A stretch of DNA of 64,000 bases from Silene latifolia (Eukaryota > Streptophyta > Magnoliopsida > Caryophyllales > Caryophyllaceae): assembly GCF_048544455.1 (NCBI RefSeq), contig NC_133529.1, positions 45,733,456-45,797,455 on the forward strand, in the 5' to 3' direction. The first letter of the stretch is position 1; every line of letters starts with the position of its first letter. The notes below the pieces were generated by a model. That model ran no database searches and was not told where the DNA came from. It saw only the letters and a list, made by a program, of their open reading frames with translations. Positions 49,141 through 61,004 of the stretch are shown here, one piece after another. Position numbers and translations under genes: made by a program.

Positions 49141-49194
49141 CTAAGATATGGAAATTAATAATACCATAACAGTTCAATGTTTTAATGTTTCCAG

Positions 49195-50909
49195 GCATTA
49201 CAATTAATAATAACAATGCAACAACTTTGTCTACACCTACAGTTGTGTCCGAAACAGGAGAAAATACTATCCATAATCTTGGATTGAGATATACTCCATG
49301 TGGTAGTGAGGAGTGGAGTATGATGGTAGAAAATGGTTTCAAGCCTGCTCTGGGGTTAATGTTTGTAAAGCTGGAGGAGGCAATAGAGTTTTACAATTTA
49401 TATGCTGTGGCTTATGGTTTCATACCAAGAAAGTACACATAAATAAGATTCCGTGATTGTCTGATAGACAAAAAATCAATGGTCTGCAACAGACATGGAC
49501 AAACCTGCTGTTGAATTTTAAAACACAAAAGAGAAAAAGAAGAGGAAAAGATCTGTAGAGCCAAAGAAAACAAAAATCACAAGATTTGGTTGCAAGGGAA
49601 AAATACGGTTTTGTGCTGTATTCAATGACCTTAAGGATCTAATAGGGTATTCTATTGATAAGTTTTATGAAGGTCATAATCATAGACTCTGCTCACTCAA
49701 AGAAAGGGAATTCCAGAAAAATTTAAGAACACTTAACCTTTACATTAAGCAGACAATTGTTAACTATTGTAAACTCAACATCGGTGCTACTAAGACATTT
49801 AAAAATCTGGCGGAACAATCAAATGGGTATGCAAACATTGGTGCATCTCTCACGGAATTCAAGAATTTCAAAAGAAATAATAAATGTTACATAGGTGACA
49901 AGGATGCTGACATGTTTCTCGATTATTTGAAGGGGCTCTCTAAGTCACAAGATTGCTTTTACTTTGCTCACGAAGTTGATGAGGATAACTGTTTGGCTAG
50001 AATCTTTTGGGCAGATGCACAGGCAAGAATAAATTATTCCTTGTTTGGGGACACCATCACCTTTGACCCTACTTATGGTACTAACAAGTACCACATGGCC
50101 TTCACCCCATTCACTGGTGTTGACAACCACAAAAAGTCGGTGACTTTTGCTGCTGCACTTGTCGATCATGAGAACGATGGGTCATTCATATGGGTGTTTA
50201 AGAAGTTCCTTGATTGTATGGGCAATAAGGAACCTCAGTGCATTCTTACTGATCAAGTACCAGCAATTAAACTCGGGGTGCGTTCTGTATTCAAGAAATA
50301 AAGACATCGCTACTGCATGTGGCATATAATGATAAAACTTACCGATAAAGTTGAGTCACAGATTTTAAGGAGACTGACTTTGTTGAGCTAATATGTGCAG
50401 TTTTTTGGGATACTAACTTGGAACCCATTGAGTTTGAAGAAAAATGGTCTCAAGTGATTAGTGACTTTGAGTTGAATGATAATACTTGGTTGACATACAT
50501 GTTTGGCAAAAGGCGCAAATGGATACCTGCTTACTTTAGGGATTTGCCTTTAGGCTGTCTTTTGAAAACAACACGAAGATCAGAGAGTCAAAACAGTTAT
50601 TTCAAAAGATTTGAGAGCATAGATGGCATACTTGTTGAATTTTGGTTACGTTTTCAGAGTGCAATGGAACAACATTGCTATAATCAGAGATTTCTTGATG
50701 CTACAAGTGACAGCACGTTGCCACATGTTTCCTCTAAGACAATGATTGAGAAACATGCCTCTAAAATCTACACACATACTGTTTTCTTTAAGTTCCAAGA
50801 GTAAGTGCAAGCAGCTCCCTGTTCGTGTGCCGTTAGGGGATTTTCTGAGCAAGGAAACATGGACATTATAGGTGTTGAAGATGCCTACAGGAAACGTAGA
50901 ATATTTCAG
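49195..50909 (+). pseudogene. FAR1-like pseudogene exon 2: FAR1 DNA-binding and MULE transposase domains
   Basis: After the acceptor at 49193-49194 the frame reads a FAR1-type start (PALGLMFVKLEEAIEFYNLY, AYGFIPRK). TAA at 49441-49443 and frame changes follow. A long open part (about 49640-50301) carries YSIDKFYEGHNHRLCS, DADMFLDYLKGLSKSQDCFY and the MULE-type catalytic region FWADAQARINYSLFGDTITF with DPTYGTNKYHMAFTPF. A frameshift at 50300 leads to AYFRDLPLGCLLKTTRRSES (50418-50804), then a TAA. Exon 2 ends FQ|GTTATT at 50909. FAR1/FHY3 proteins are transcription factors derived from Mutator-like transposases. This copy cannot make a full protein. Confidence 0.88.
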
Positions 50910-51026
50910 GTTATTTTATTTTATAAACATAATCGTCTTTTGACTTTAAAGTACAATAAATATGATAAAAGAATACAATAACTGTGTTTGGACATTAAAA
51001 AAACTGATGGACTTCTACCTTGGCGT

Positions 51027-52772
51027 TTGATGTGACCAATATTTGAGCATATTTAGTCCCCGGATTAGCCTCGTTCCTATGCTTTTTAGTGCATATTTGG
51101 GTCATTTACTATCTTTAGTCCTTTTTTTTGCATATTCTTTGAGGTTTTGTTTCCTTGGTAGGAGAGGAGTGCAAACCTTGCATTTTCATGGCAAAATAGA
51201 GCTAAATTGATCGAATCTAATGACCAAGCATCAAAGTGAAGACAAGACTAGAAGGCCTTTGTAAATAATGTAGTAGTATAGATGGGCAATGATGAAGAAG
51301 ATCCTTGCATCTCCAACAAGATCCCGGAGGATTGTTGGAAGAAGGAAAGAAGAAAAAGCTCACTGGACTGGAATCCGCTCGTCCCAGCATCGGGACGCTC
51401 GTCCAAGAGCTCCACAATCCGAGCGTCCCACCTGCCTGGCCGCTCGTCCACCGCCTGCATAATCCGCTCGTCCCGACCTTTTGGACGCTCGGATTGTTCT
51501 CCAGTGCAGCCCTGCTTCTTCTTGTTCTACTCGGGTGCGCATATTTTCGAAAGACTAGCAAAAAGGAGACTCGCATCTTTCTTCGAGAGGAGCATTTCCT
51601 CAATCTTTTCTTAAGGACTTAATCGTCATTTAAGCCCTTAGTAACCCTAATTTGTGCACCTAATCCCCATTATAAATACCCCATTAGACTAATTAGATTA
51701 TCATGTTCTTCTTATCAATCTTTTGTGTAGTTTATATTATTCTAATCTCTATTTAATCTTGTAATCAACTTTTAATCAAGTATAAATACAAATCTCATTT
51801 CCTTAATTTCTCTATTGTTCATCCTTTATTTTGGGTAATTGAAGATTATTTGGGTTTATTTGGAGGATTGACAATCTTCCAATCATTCATCAAGTACTTC
51901 TATTATTCTTTGCTTATTATTTTGGAATCATCATGAGGTATAATTCTCTTAATCCCTTTTTAATTATTGTTAATCATCTTTACTTATTCATCATGTTTTG
52001 CTTTGTTGATATGATTGACAACCTTGTTAACATGTTAAACTTGATAATGAGTGAGTAGTTTCCTTAACTAGGGTTAATGGGGAATTAGGGGAAACCAACA
52101 TGGGGGATGATTCATGCTTAATCTAATATGTTTACATAATTTATTTGCTTGCTTGTTGTCATCTCAACTTATGCACATGTTATGTTTGATGAAATGCGAG
52201 CCTATGAATCCTTGCATTTTTTACCCATCACTTACCTTTTCAATGAGACTTGTAAGACATAAACCAACTCGAGTCTCATTAGACCATTCATATAGTTGAG
52301 TAGGGAGGATTAAGTCGACTTGTAGGTGTTGTACAATCTAATCGATTCGGCTCCGGGACCCAAACCTTCCTAGGATTGTAAGATATAAACCAACTCGATC
52401 CTATCACAACAATAATTGCTTGCTTATAATTTGAGAATATGTTTGTATGATCAATTCTCATGAATCCCCTATGAACCCATGACACCCTAGTGCTTTTAAT
52501 CAATTGTTTACACCTTTTTTTTAATCATCTTGCTTGTTTACTTTTATTGTTATTTAGTTTAGTGATCTTCTTATCTCAACCCAAATTGTGACACCCTTAG
52601 ACACCACTACTTGCAATCGAAAATCCTACATCAATACCCGTACCTTGGGATCCGACCTTTACTTACCTCTTTACTAATAGTAGAGTTGTTTGTGAAGATT
52701 ATAAATATTGTTTTGGTCTAGGTACTCCTAACGACAAGTAACCGAAATCTAAGCTAAGAAAGCGACCGACCA
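51027..52772 (+). mobile_element. Solo LTR H, Athila-like family E, in FAR1-like intron 2
   Basis: TGATGTGACC...CGACCGACCA is flanked by GCGTT on both sides (51022-51026 and 52773-52777). It matches the element E LTR throughout, with TATAAATA at 51671-51678. No internal region remains, so LTR-LTR recombination probably removed it. It lies in the intron between donor 50910 and acceptor 52860, which would otherwise be about 200 bp. Confidence 0.93.
51376..51495 (+). promoter_or_regulatory. Word array in LTR H U3
   Basis: CGCTCGTCC-type words start at 51376, 51396, 51420 (CGAGCGTCC), 51441, 51465 and 51486, with steps of 20, 24, 21, 24 and 21 bp. The TATA box is about 175 bp downstream. Confidence 0.7.
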
Positions 52773-52860
52773 GCGTTCATTGCTATTTTGAATAAAATAA
52801 TTCATGTTGAACTATATAATAATTATGTTTCCTTTTTGTAATAACTACACTGTAATGCAG

Positions 52861-53495
52861 GTTGCGCACAATAACGAATCAAAGGAAACAACATGTACAT
52901 GCAAGATGTTTGAGAGGAAAGGAATCCTTTTTAAACACATTATATGGATTATATTAGGAAAAGGATTGCATAGCATACCGGAGCAGTACATCGAAAGCAG
53001 ATGGAAGAATAAATCATATAGAAAGCCTTTGTATGGACTGGATGGAAAGGTATTGCAAGACTACGATCCCACTGATTTGAGAAAGTTTGAATTATCAAGA
53101 GTATGGTCTGAGTTTTATGCAACAATAAGTGTTCTTAACTCGATGCCTCAAACGCAGATCAAGGAACTAAGTTTGATGCTTTTACAATTCCGAGAGAAAA
53201 TAAATCCAACAAAAGAGAGCTTGACAAAGGAACATGAACTGGAAATGCTCTTAGGTTGTTCAGCAAAATCAAATATTACTGTTCTTCTGCCAAAGATTGC
53301 AAACATAAAGGAAGTGGCAAGAGAATGAAATCAATCAAAGATAAGGCAATTGAGAAGGCAAGCAAACCGAAGAGGCTATGTAATAACTGCAAACAAATGG
53401 GAAACCATGACAAGAGAAACTGTCCAAATCCATTTGTTGAGCATGCTTTGGAGGAAGAAGATGAAGATGAAGAAGAAGATAAAAATGGAATATGA
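52861..53495 (+). pseudogene. FAR1-like pseudogene exon 3: SWIM and zinc knuckle
   Basis: After the acceptor TGTAATGCAG the frame carries a SWIM-type zinc finger, CTCKMFERKGILFKHII, typical of FAR1 and MULE transposase proteins, then SIPEQYIESRWKNKSYRKP. A frameshift near 53307 leads to RLCNNCKQMGNHDKRNC, a CCHC-like knuckle, and an acidic tail EEEDEDEEEDKNGI ending at TGA 53493-53495. Exon order and domain order fit a FAR1-RELATED SEQUENCE protein. Confidence 0.85.
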
Positions 53496-54078
53496 ATATG
53501 ATACATCACACTAATTGATGATAGGAAAATTACTTTACTATAATTCTCTGATAAATTTGTAATCAATGTTTCTTAGTTATGATTTTGTTCATGGAATATC
53601 TTGCAAATATTACAATATATAGTTGTGAAAAGCTTTACAATAGTCAAGGTTATACTTTACAATAACCGCATAATTACAATAATTGTGTTAGAGTTTTACA
53701 ATAACCAAGGTTATACTTTACAATAATTGATTTTGAATCTATTTTGCAATTGTTGTGATTTTCTTCATTTAATACCTTGCACTATTACAATAATCACGTG
53801 AAAGCTTTACAATAATAAAAGGTTATGCTTTATAATAACCACAATTTTACAAAAACTATAATTTACAATAATTGACGTGCCAAATTTCCATAAATATATT
53901 GACGTACCAAATTTCAATTCATCACAATTATACATTAAATTCCTGATTTCTCCATGCCTCATCTTCCTTCTTCATCTTCATCCTTTCTATTTTCCCTTTT
54001 TATCTTTCTCTTTTCTCCAGGTTAATTTTATTTATTTTTTATATATTTTCCTTGTGCAAATGTTGTTAAATTTCCTTG
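53496..54078 (+). other. FAR1-like 3' flank with short repeats
   Basis: Noncoding. A short unit around TTTACAATAAYCAAGGTTATA and TTACAATAATTG recurs about six times between 53600 and 53880, echoing the ACAATAACTG content of the intron 1 repeats. CCTTG at 54074-54078 is the presumed target duplication of element E. Confidence 0.55.
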
Positions 54079-55787
54079 TGATGTGACTCATATTTGAGCA
54101 CATTTAGTCCCCGAATTAACCTCGTTCCCATGCTTTATAGTGCATAATTGGGTCATTTACTATCTTTAGTTTCCCTTTTTGCATATTCTTTGAGGTTTTA
54201 TCTCCTTGGTAGGAAAGGATGGCTAATCTTGCATTTACATGGCGAAATGGAGCTAAATGGATCGCATCTAATGACCAAGCATCAAACAGAAGACCAATAC
54301 TAGAGGCCTAAGTAGATAATAAAGTGAAATGGGCAATGATGAAAGGATCCTTGTATACCCGAGATGATCCTTGCGGATTGTTAAGGAGGAAAAGAAGAGA
54401 AGCTATCTGACAAGGAATCCGAGCGGATCGGGCACGATCCGGGCGTCTCCCAGCAGCATGATCCGGGCGTCTTGTGGCCAAGACGAGCGGCTTGCAGCAT
54501 GATGATCCGAGCATGTTTCCCAGGATCCGGGCGGATCCTAAGTCAGAGAGCCTGTGCCTTACCTCAAGACGCACGAATCGTGGCAAGACTAGCACGGGAA
54601 TATGCTTATTTCCTTCGAGAGGAGCATTTCCTCAACTTTTCTTAGGGTCTTAATAGTCATTTATGCCCTTAGTACCTAATCTTTAGTATAAATACCCCAT
54701 TGTACTACCTAGATTAGCATGCTTTCTTAGTACTCTCTTAATCCATTCTTAATCTCATAAAATTAGTCTTAATTTAGTTGTAATACAATTTATCAATATT
54801 AATCACATCTTAATCTTTCCTTAATTTCTCTATTGTTCTTTATTTATTTTCGGTAATTAGAAGATTATTTGGGTTTATTTGGGAGATTGACAACCTTCCA
54901 TCAATCATCAAGTACTTCTATTATTCTTTGCATTATTATTTGGAATCATCTTCATAGGTATAATACCTTTTACCCTTGTTTAATTATTGTTAATTACTTT
55001 CATTTATTCATCATGTTTAGCTTTATTAGTTTGATTGACAATCTTATTAGCATGTTGAACTTGATAATGAGTGAGTAGTCTCCTAGCTAGGGTTAATGGG
55101 GAATTAGGGGAAACAAACATGGGGAATGATTCATGCTTAATCTAATATGTTTTCATAATTTATTTGCTTGCTTGTTGTGATTTCAACTTATGCATATGTT
55201 ATGTTTGATGAAATGCGAGCCTATGAATCCTTGCATTTTTTTATCCATCACCTATCTTTTCAATGAGGCTTGTAAGCATATAAACCAACTCGAGCCTCAT
55301 TAGACCATGCATATAGTTGAATAGGAAGGATTAAGTCGACTTGTAGGTGTTGTACAATCTAATTGATTCGGATCCGGGACCCAAACCTTCTTAGGGATAG
55401 TAAGCTTATACACCAACTCGATCCCATCATAACAATAAGTGTTTGCATATAATTGAGAACATGTTTGTATGATCAATTCCCATGAATCCCCTATGAACCC
55501 ATGACACCCTAGTTCTTTTTATCAATTGTTTACATCTCCATTTAATTACCTTGTTTTTTTTATTACTTTACTTTCATCTTGTTAATTAGTTTAGTGTATC
55601 TCCTACCTCAACCCAAATTGTGACACCCTAAGACACAACCATTTGAAATTGAGAATCCTACATCAATACCCGTCCCTTGGGATCCGACCTTTACTTGCCT
55701 CTTTACTAAGAGTAGTTTGTAAAGTTATAAATATTGTTTTGGTTGGTAGCTTTTGATGACGAGTTTGAACCGGACCAAAAATGGCGC
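54079..55787 (+). mobile_element. Element E 5' LTR
   Basis: TGATGTGACTC...ACCGGACCA, 1709 bp. TATAAATA is at 54687-54694. It shares a block around GTAGGTGTTGTACAATCTAA and GGATCCGGGACCCAAACC (about 55328-55388) with LTR H and element A. Confidence 0.93.
54420..54540 (+). promoter_or_regulatory. Word array in element E U3
   Basis: CGAGCGG/CGGGCGTCT-type words start at 54420, 54440, 54464, 54484, 54508 and 54528: strictly alternating steps of 20 and 24 bp. The TATA box is about 150 bp downstream. The words differ in sequence from those of LTR H, but the spacing pattern is nearly the same. Confidence 0.7.
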
Positions 55788-55791
55788 CGTT

Positions 55792-55809
55792 GCCGGGGAC
55801 GGTGTTAAC
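55792..55809 (+). other. Element E primer binding site (tRNA-Asp)
   Basis: TGGCGCCGTTGCCGGGGA, four bases after the LTR. Confidence 0.92.
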
Positions 55810-55915
55810 TTGATTTGATTTTCATTAATTATTTTTAGTTGTGTCTTTCTTTACCTTGGGGAAGTAAAACTCCTCAAGGTTGTTCTAATTGTTTTCAAGT
55901 TGTTTGATATTTTGC

Positions 55916-56902
55916 ATGACTAGAAGATCACAAGGTAATCTATTGCCTATTGATCTCGAAATGGAAAGGACCTTAAGCAACAATAGAAGAGTTGCTAGAT
56001 GTACTTCAAGAGTTGTAGGTATTGGTGAGATTGTGGACATTCAACCAAATAACATTGAGTTTACCAACCCTTTTGCAAGAGAAGGAGAGGACAACCCAAT
56101 ACAAAACCCACCACAAAATCAACCTACAATGCCTAAATTTTCATCACACTCCGTACTAACCGAGGAGAACCTACCAAATGGTACTCCTACACCACAACAT
56201 CTAACCGGTGATTTCATTGCCAAATTCGCATTCATACAATTAGTTGAGAGAAGTCAATTTGGAGGGATGCCTAGTGAAGACCCTCATTCACATATGGAGA
56301 CTTTTTGTGACTATTGTGATGCGATTTCTCAAACCGGAGTTACTCAAGACCAAATCCGATGGGTATTATTTCCTTTTTCTTTGATTGGTACCGCAAAGCA
56401 ATGGTCAAATAACCTAGACAAGGCTACTCTTGGTATTGATTCATGGAAGAAGTTGGCACTTGCTTTCTACAAGAAATTCTATCCCCCGGAGAAGACTAAC
56501 ATGTTGAGAGCCCAAATCACCGGGTTCAAGCAGAGAGATGAGGAATCATTGTATGAGGCATGGGAGAGATTTAAGGACACTTGTCGTTCTTGTCCACACC
56601 ATGGACTTAGCCAATGGTTCCTTGTGCAAAATTTTTGGAATGGTCTATATGATGATTCCCGCAATATCCTCAACATGGGATCAAATGGGATGTTTACCGA
56701 AGTTGATGACAATCAAACATGGGCCAAAATCGAAGAGATGGCGGTTAATAATTCACAATATAGTAGACCTCGAAAGGCTACTAGAGGAGGAAAGCATGAG
56801 GTAGATTCCATCACACAATTGGGTGCTCAACTAAGTGCTCACATTGACACCATTAATTTGAAGTTTGAGAAGGCCATGGCTAAGCTTGATGAATCTTCCT
56901 AA
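55916..56902 (+). pseudogene. Element E Gag
   Basis: ATG at 55916 starts MTRRSQGNLLPIDLEMER. Athila-type Gag blocks are RSQFGGMPSEDPHSHMETFC, KKFYPPEKTNMLRAQITGFK, DEESLYEAWERFKDTCR and FWNGLYDDSRNILNMGSNG. A TAA at 56900-56902 ends the frame before the zinc knuckle. The same frame then continues through CESCGTLGHDQSEC (about 56960). Confidence 0.9.
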
Positions 56903-58153
56903 TCACCTAAACAACATGTTAATGCTATGGTGAAATCATCCTCAATTCCAAGTGAAGTATGTGAGAGTTGTGGAACTTTGGGACATGACCAAAGTGAATG
57001 TAGGGGAACAAGTGAATACTTTCCACGCATACAAAAGTGGCACCCCTTATTCGAACTATTACAATTAGAATACCAAATTCCATCCCAATCTTTCATACAA
57101 GAGCCAAAACTTTCAAAACCCTCAACCAACATACACCCCACCTCCAATGAGAAATCAAGCTCAAAGACCCTTTTTCAACCAAAGCCAAAGTTATCAAAAT
57201 CAACCTTCATACAATCAAACAAATGACCAAGGCTTTGATGTTCAAAAAGCGGTCCCCCAAATGCAAAGAATCAATAAGAATTTTTCACTCAAATGAAAAA
57301 AGATACCCAAGCAAAAGACATCACCATCAACAACATACTAGCCCACACCAAGATGTTGGAAACCCAAATGTCTCAATTAGCATCTTCTAGCTCTCAAAGA
57401 CAAAAGGGGCAATTACCACCTCAAGACAATCCCCCAAGACATGAAACGGTGAATGCCATCCATTTGAGGAGTGGTATAAGATATGAAGGGACGAATAAGC
57501 CAATTGATGAAGACATTGTGGAGGCTAGTGACAAGCAAAGAGTTGAGAACTCTAAGGAAGAAGAACCCACCACCAATAAAGTTTCAAAGAAGAAGAATGA
57601 AGAGAAGGCTAAGGAGAAAGAGCCTATTGTGATTAGACTTCCATTCCCAAGTCGTCAAGCTAAGCCTAAGTTTGATGAACAACTTGGAAAGTTCATGGAA
57701 ATTGTGAAGAACTTAGAAGTCTCAATCCCATTCACGGAATTGATCAATCATGTTCCGGCCTATGCGAAATACATGAAAGATATTCTTACAAAGAAGAAAT
57801 CCATCCGGAAGCTAGAGACTATTGCATTCACTAAAGTGAGTAGTGCGATTCTATAAGGAAGTTCCCTTCCAAAACTCAAAGATCCGGGAAGCTTCTCTAT
57901 TCCATCCACCATTGGCGACACTACAATCAACAAAGCATTATGTGACCTTAGAGCAAGTGTAAGTGTCATGCCATACTCGGTGTGCAAGAGGCTAGGAATG
58001 GGAGAACTCAAATGCACCAACATTGCGCTTCAAATGGCCGATCGATCAACAAAGATACCTCTAGGGATATGGGAGGATGTGCCCGTGAGAATTGGCAAAT
58101 TCTTCATCCCGGTAGATTTTGTGATTGTCGACATGGAGGAGGATTCCAACATT
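56903..58153 (+). pseudogene. Element E zinc knuckle, linker and protease, left part
   Basis: In the Gag frame it shows a zinc knuckle. Two compensating frameshifts (near 57010 and 57285) put the Asn/Gln/Pro-rich linker in another frame. MLETQMSQLASSSSQR and NAIHLRSGIRYEG follow. After a TAA at 57854-57856 the protease region reads LCDLRASVSVMPYSVCKRLG; the active-site Gly seen in element C (DLGA) is Arg here. The domain is cut at 58153 by CACTA 2 and resumes at 60349. Confidence 0.85.
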
Positions 58154-60345
58154 CACTACAACAAAGTGTCACTTGCGCCACAAATTATGCCACGGGAATT
58201 TATAATTCGTGGCTAAATTCTGCTTAGCCACGGAAAAAACTTATTCATTATTTTAGAAAGTCACTTGCGCCAAAAATTAGGCTACACCCGTGGCAAATAA
58301 ACTTTTTAGCCACGAGCTATGTCACACCCGTGGCGAAATTTTATTTAGCCACGAAATGTCCCGTGGCAAAAAAAAATTTAACCACGAACAAACAAACACC
58401 CGTGGCGAGTATCTTTTCCGACTTAAATTCAGATATTTTCATGTTAAGGCAAACCTAAAAATTGCTTGATTTTAAAAAATACAAAATCTAAATGAAATTT
58501 AACAAATATGAATAATTTGAAAATACATTTAAATATAAAATTTTGGAAACACTTTGATTAATTTAACAAGCATTTTTTATTGTTTTATTTATTTTAATAA
58601 GAAATTTTAAAATTTTATAAACTTATATGTAAGCAAAGAAAAGTATATCGTCTAAATTTTTTGATTGTTTTTTTTTTTACAAAACACAATTATGTTTTGT
58701 AGATTTTAAAAAAGATTGATAATTTAAGAAATTTATTTTAATATATAATTTTGTTTAATAAAGTCAAAAATTTCTTTTAATTTCTTTAATTTTTAAATTA
58801 AAACTATATAATCTTTAATAACAATCGTAAATGATTGTATCACATTTAAAGAGATAGCATATCAATTTAAATAAATAAGTTATTTTCCATATATCTTAGA
58901 GAAATCTAAAATTAATATATTGTCAAACTGTTTCATTGAAAAATAGATTTACAACTTTATTTGTAAGATATTTATAGAAAAATTTGAATTTGATATAATC
59001 TTTAACTTGTTGAGAAAATAAATTTGGGTAAATTTTTTTAGGAGTGAAAAAAAAAACAAAAATTGGTTAAATAAAATAACTGTGCTAAAAAATGGAAGTA
59101 AAAAAAAATGATCTCCCACAAATCAATTAACAAAAAAACATATTGGAAAAATTATCAATATATAAATTCAATATAGTGAATTTTTTTCATTGAAAATGAG
59201 CGCATAATAGGGAAAATATAGAAATTATAATAATTTAAAGTCACAAGTGCAAATCATGTGAAATTTTTGAGAAAAGAAACGATAAATCATAACAAAGAGA
59301 AATCAGTTTAAGAAAGTAAACGATTTTGTTGTACGACAGTCTTTTTCGCGTTTTTTGGGTAAAAAGTGACTACTTTTTGGTTAATAAGACCACATTGGGG
59401 AAAAAAAAGACCATTAGTTATGAAAAGTGGTCATTATTTTACAAAACAATGGTCACATTTTTCATATCGCAAGTACGACGGTCATACTATAGAATTTGCA
59501 TAGAAAAATATACAAAAAAAAAATGAGTACACGAGAAATAAAAATAAGAATGTTGATAAACTAAAGAAATAAAAAAATGTTAGGAAAAAAGGATTAAGGT
59601 TACTTTTTGGAGAAAATGGTTTTGCTGACTTCAGCAAAAAAAAAAAATTACGTCAAAATTATAGTCGGGAGGTTAACATCGAAAATTTGATTGTTTTGGC
59701 CAAAATAATGTTTATTTTTTCGCAAAAGTTTGTAAATCATGTAACATTTTTGTAATTAAATAGTATTAAAGGTAAATCTTGAAAGATAAAAAAAACTTTA
59801 AAGGATTCAAAGTGCTAATTATATCAACAAAGTTAACTTTCAATTTCGGTAACACATCAAAAGAACTCCATGGTTAAGCGTGCTCAGATGAGAGTAGTGT
59901 TGGGATGGGTGACCTCCTGGGAAGTCTCTCCGATGTGCACGGTTGCACGACTGGTGAAAACATGTTAACGTTCAAATGGATCGAGTTAACTAGCGAAACA
60001 AGTACCTAGATTGTCACGGTTCCATATATGATAAAATATCCATTGTGAAAAAAAAAAACAAATTATTTTACGTTTTGTTTATTTAATTTTCATATATATA
60101 TTGTTTGCCACGGGAATTATTTTTTGGCCACGGGAAATTTTTTTGGCCACGGGAGTTATTAGCCACGAGAGAATCCGTGGCCAAAAATTCAATAACAGCC
60201 ACGTTCTTGTTTTTCCCGTGGCTATCTCTTTGTCACGACCACTTGCTTCACGGAAGGTATTCCCGTGGCAAAATGATTTAGCCACGGAAATTTAGCACTT
60301 GCGCCACAAATTTAGCCGTGTCCCAAATGCTCATTTGTAGTAATG
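58154..60345. mobile_element. CACTA element 2, non-autonomous, in element E protease
   Basis: The left end is CACTACAACAAAGTG (58154). The right end, in reverse complement, reads TACTACAAATGAGCA after a few extra bases. ATT flanks it (58151-58153 and 60346-60348), and removing it rejoins the protease frame. GCCACGG/CCGTGGC subterminal motifs and a GCACTTGCGCCACAAA block are present at both ends in inverted orientation. No transposase gene is visible; the middle is very AT-rich with only spurious ORFs. Confidence 0.82.
59855..59946 (+). other. 5S rRNA-derived segment inside CACTA 2
   Basis: AGAACTCC, GGTTAAGCGTGCTC, GAGAGTAGTGTTGGGATGGG and TGACCTCCTGGGAAGTCT match the 3' two-thirds of plant 5S rRNA in order, including the internal RNA polymerase III promoter boxes. 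The first ~35 bases of 5S are not recognisable and several substitutions are present, so it is not a functional 5S gene. Confidence 0.85.
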
Positions 60346-60348
60346 ATT

Positions 60349-60540
60349 CCTATCATTTTAGGAAGACCTTTCTTGCATACTGCGGGAGCGGTAATTGATG
60401 TGAAACATGGAGAGCTCACACTTGAAGTAGGAGATAAAACAATCACTTTTAATCTTGACAAGACAATGAGAGCTCCCGATTACATGAGCCATGTTTCAAG
60501 ATTGATCACTATAGCCGAGAAAGTGATAGGAAGAAGTTAG
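60349..60540 (+). pseudogene. Element E protease, right part
   Basis: PIILGRPFLHTAGAVIDVKH continues the protease interrupted at 58153 and matches the corresponding block of element C. A TAG at 60538-60540 ends the frame; the linker is then out of frame until about 60660. Confidence 0.85.
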
Positions 60541-60659
60541 CATCTCAATGCAAAGATCAAGCTGTGGGTAAAGAATCACCACCCATATGGAACAAGAAAG
60601 TGGATAATCCTCAAGATGCTCTATCCTGAGAGCAAGGAAATTTCAACAACAATGAGAGC

Positions 60660-61004
60660 TTGAATAGCTCACCACCAATCATGACAAGAGAAGAAGAAGG
60701 CGTCATTGGCCATGACAACAAGAAAGAGGAGTTGTTTCCATCAACTCATGATACCATTGGGGAGCAAGCTAGTGAAGTATGTGGTCTATGGGATGGCGAA
60801 TTTGAAGGATTGGTCAATCCCTACATTGGCAATGCTATGACCTTAGACCAAGGCTTTGGTGACCATCTTGACTCGAGTTACCACCATGAAGAAGACAATG
60901 TGCAAAGGTCTATTGAAGATCTTTACAATGACAATGAACAAGCCTTCGACTACTTCTACAAGGTGTTGGGAAACATCAACAACATCTTGGCTATGCCCCC
61001 TTGA
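60660..61004 (+). pseudogene. Element E post-protease acidic segment
   Basis: An open frame in a different phase from the protease, acidic (DSSYHHEEDNVQRSIEDLYN) and ending AMPP. It occupies the place of the acidic tail after protease in element C. Where RT should follow there is a stop and noncoding DNA. I know no function for it. Confidence 0.5.

Noticed and set aside
59855..59946. Functional 5S rRNA gene
   Set aside because: The 5' third is missing and there are several substitutions; it lies alone inside a CACTA element.
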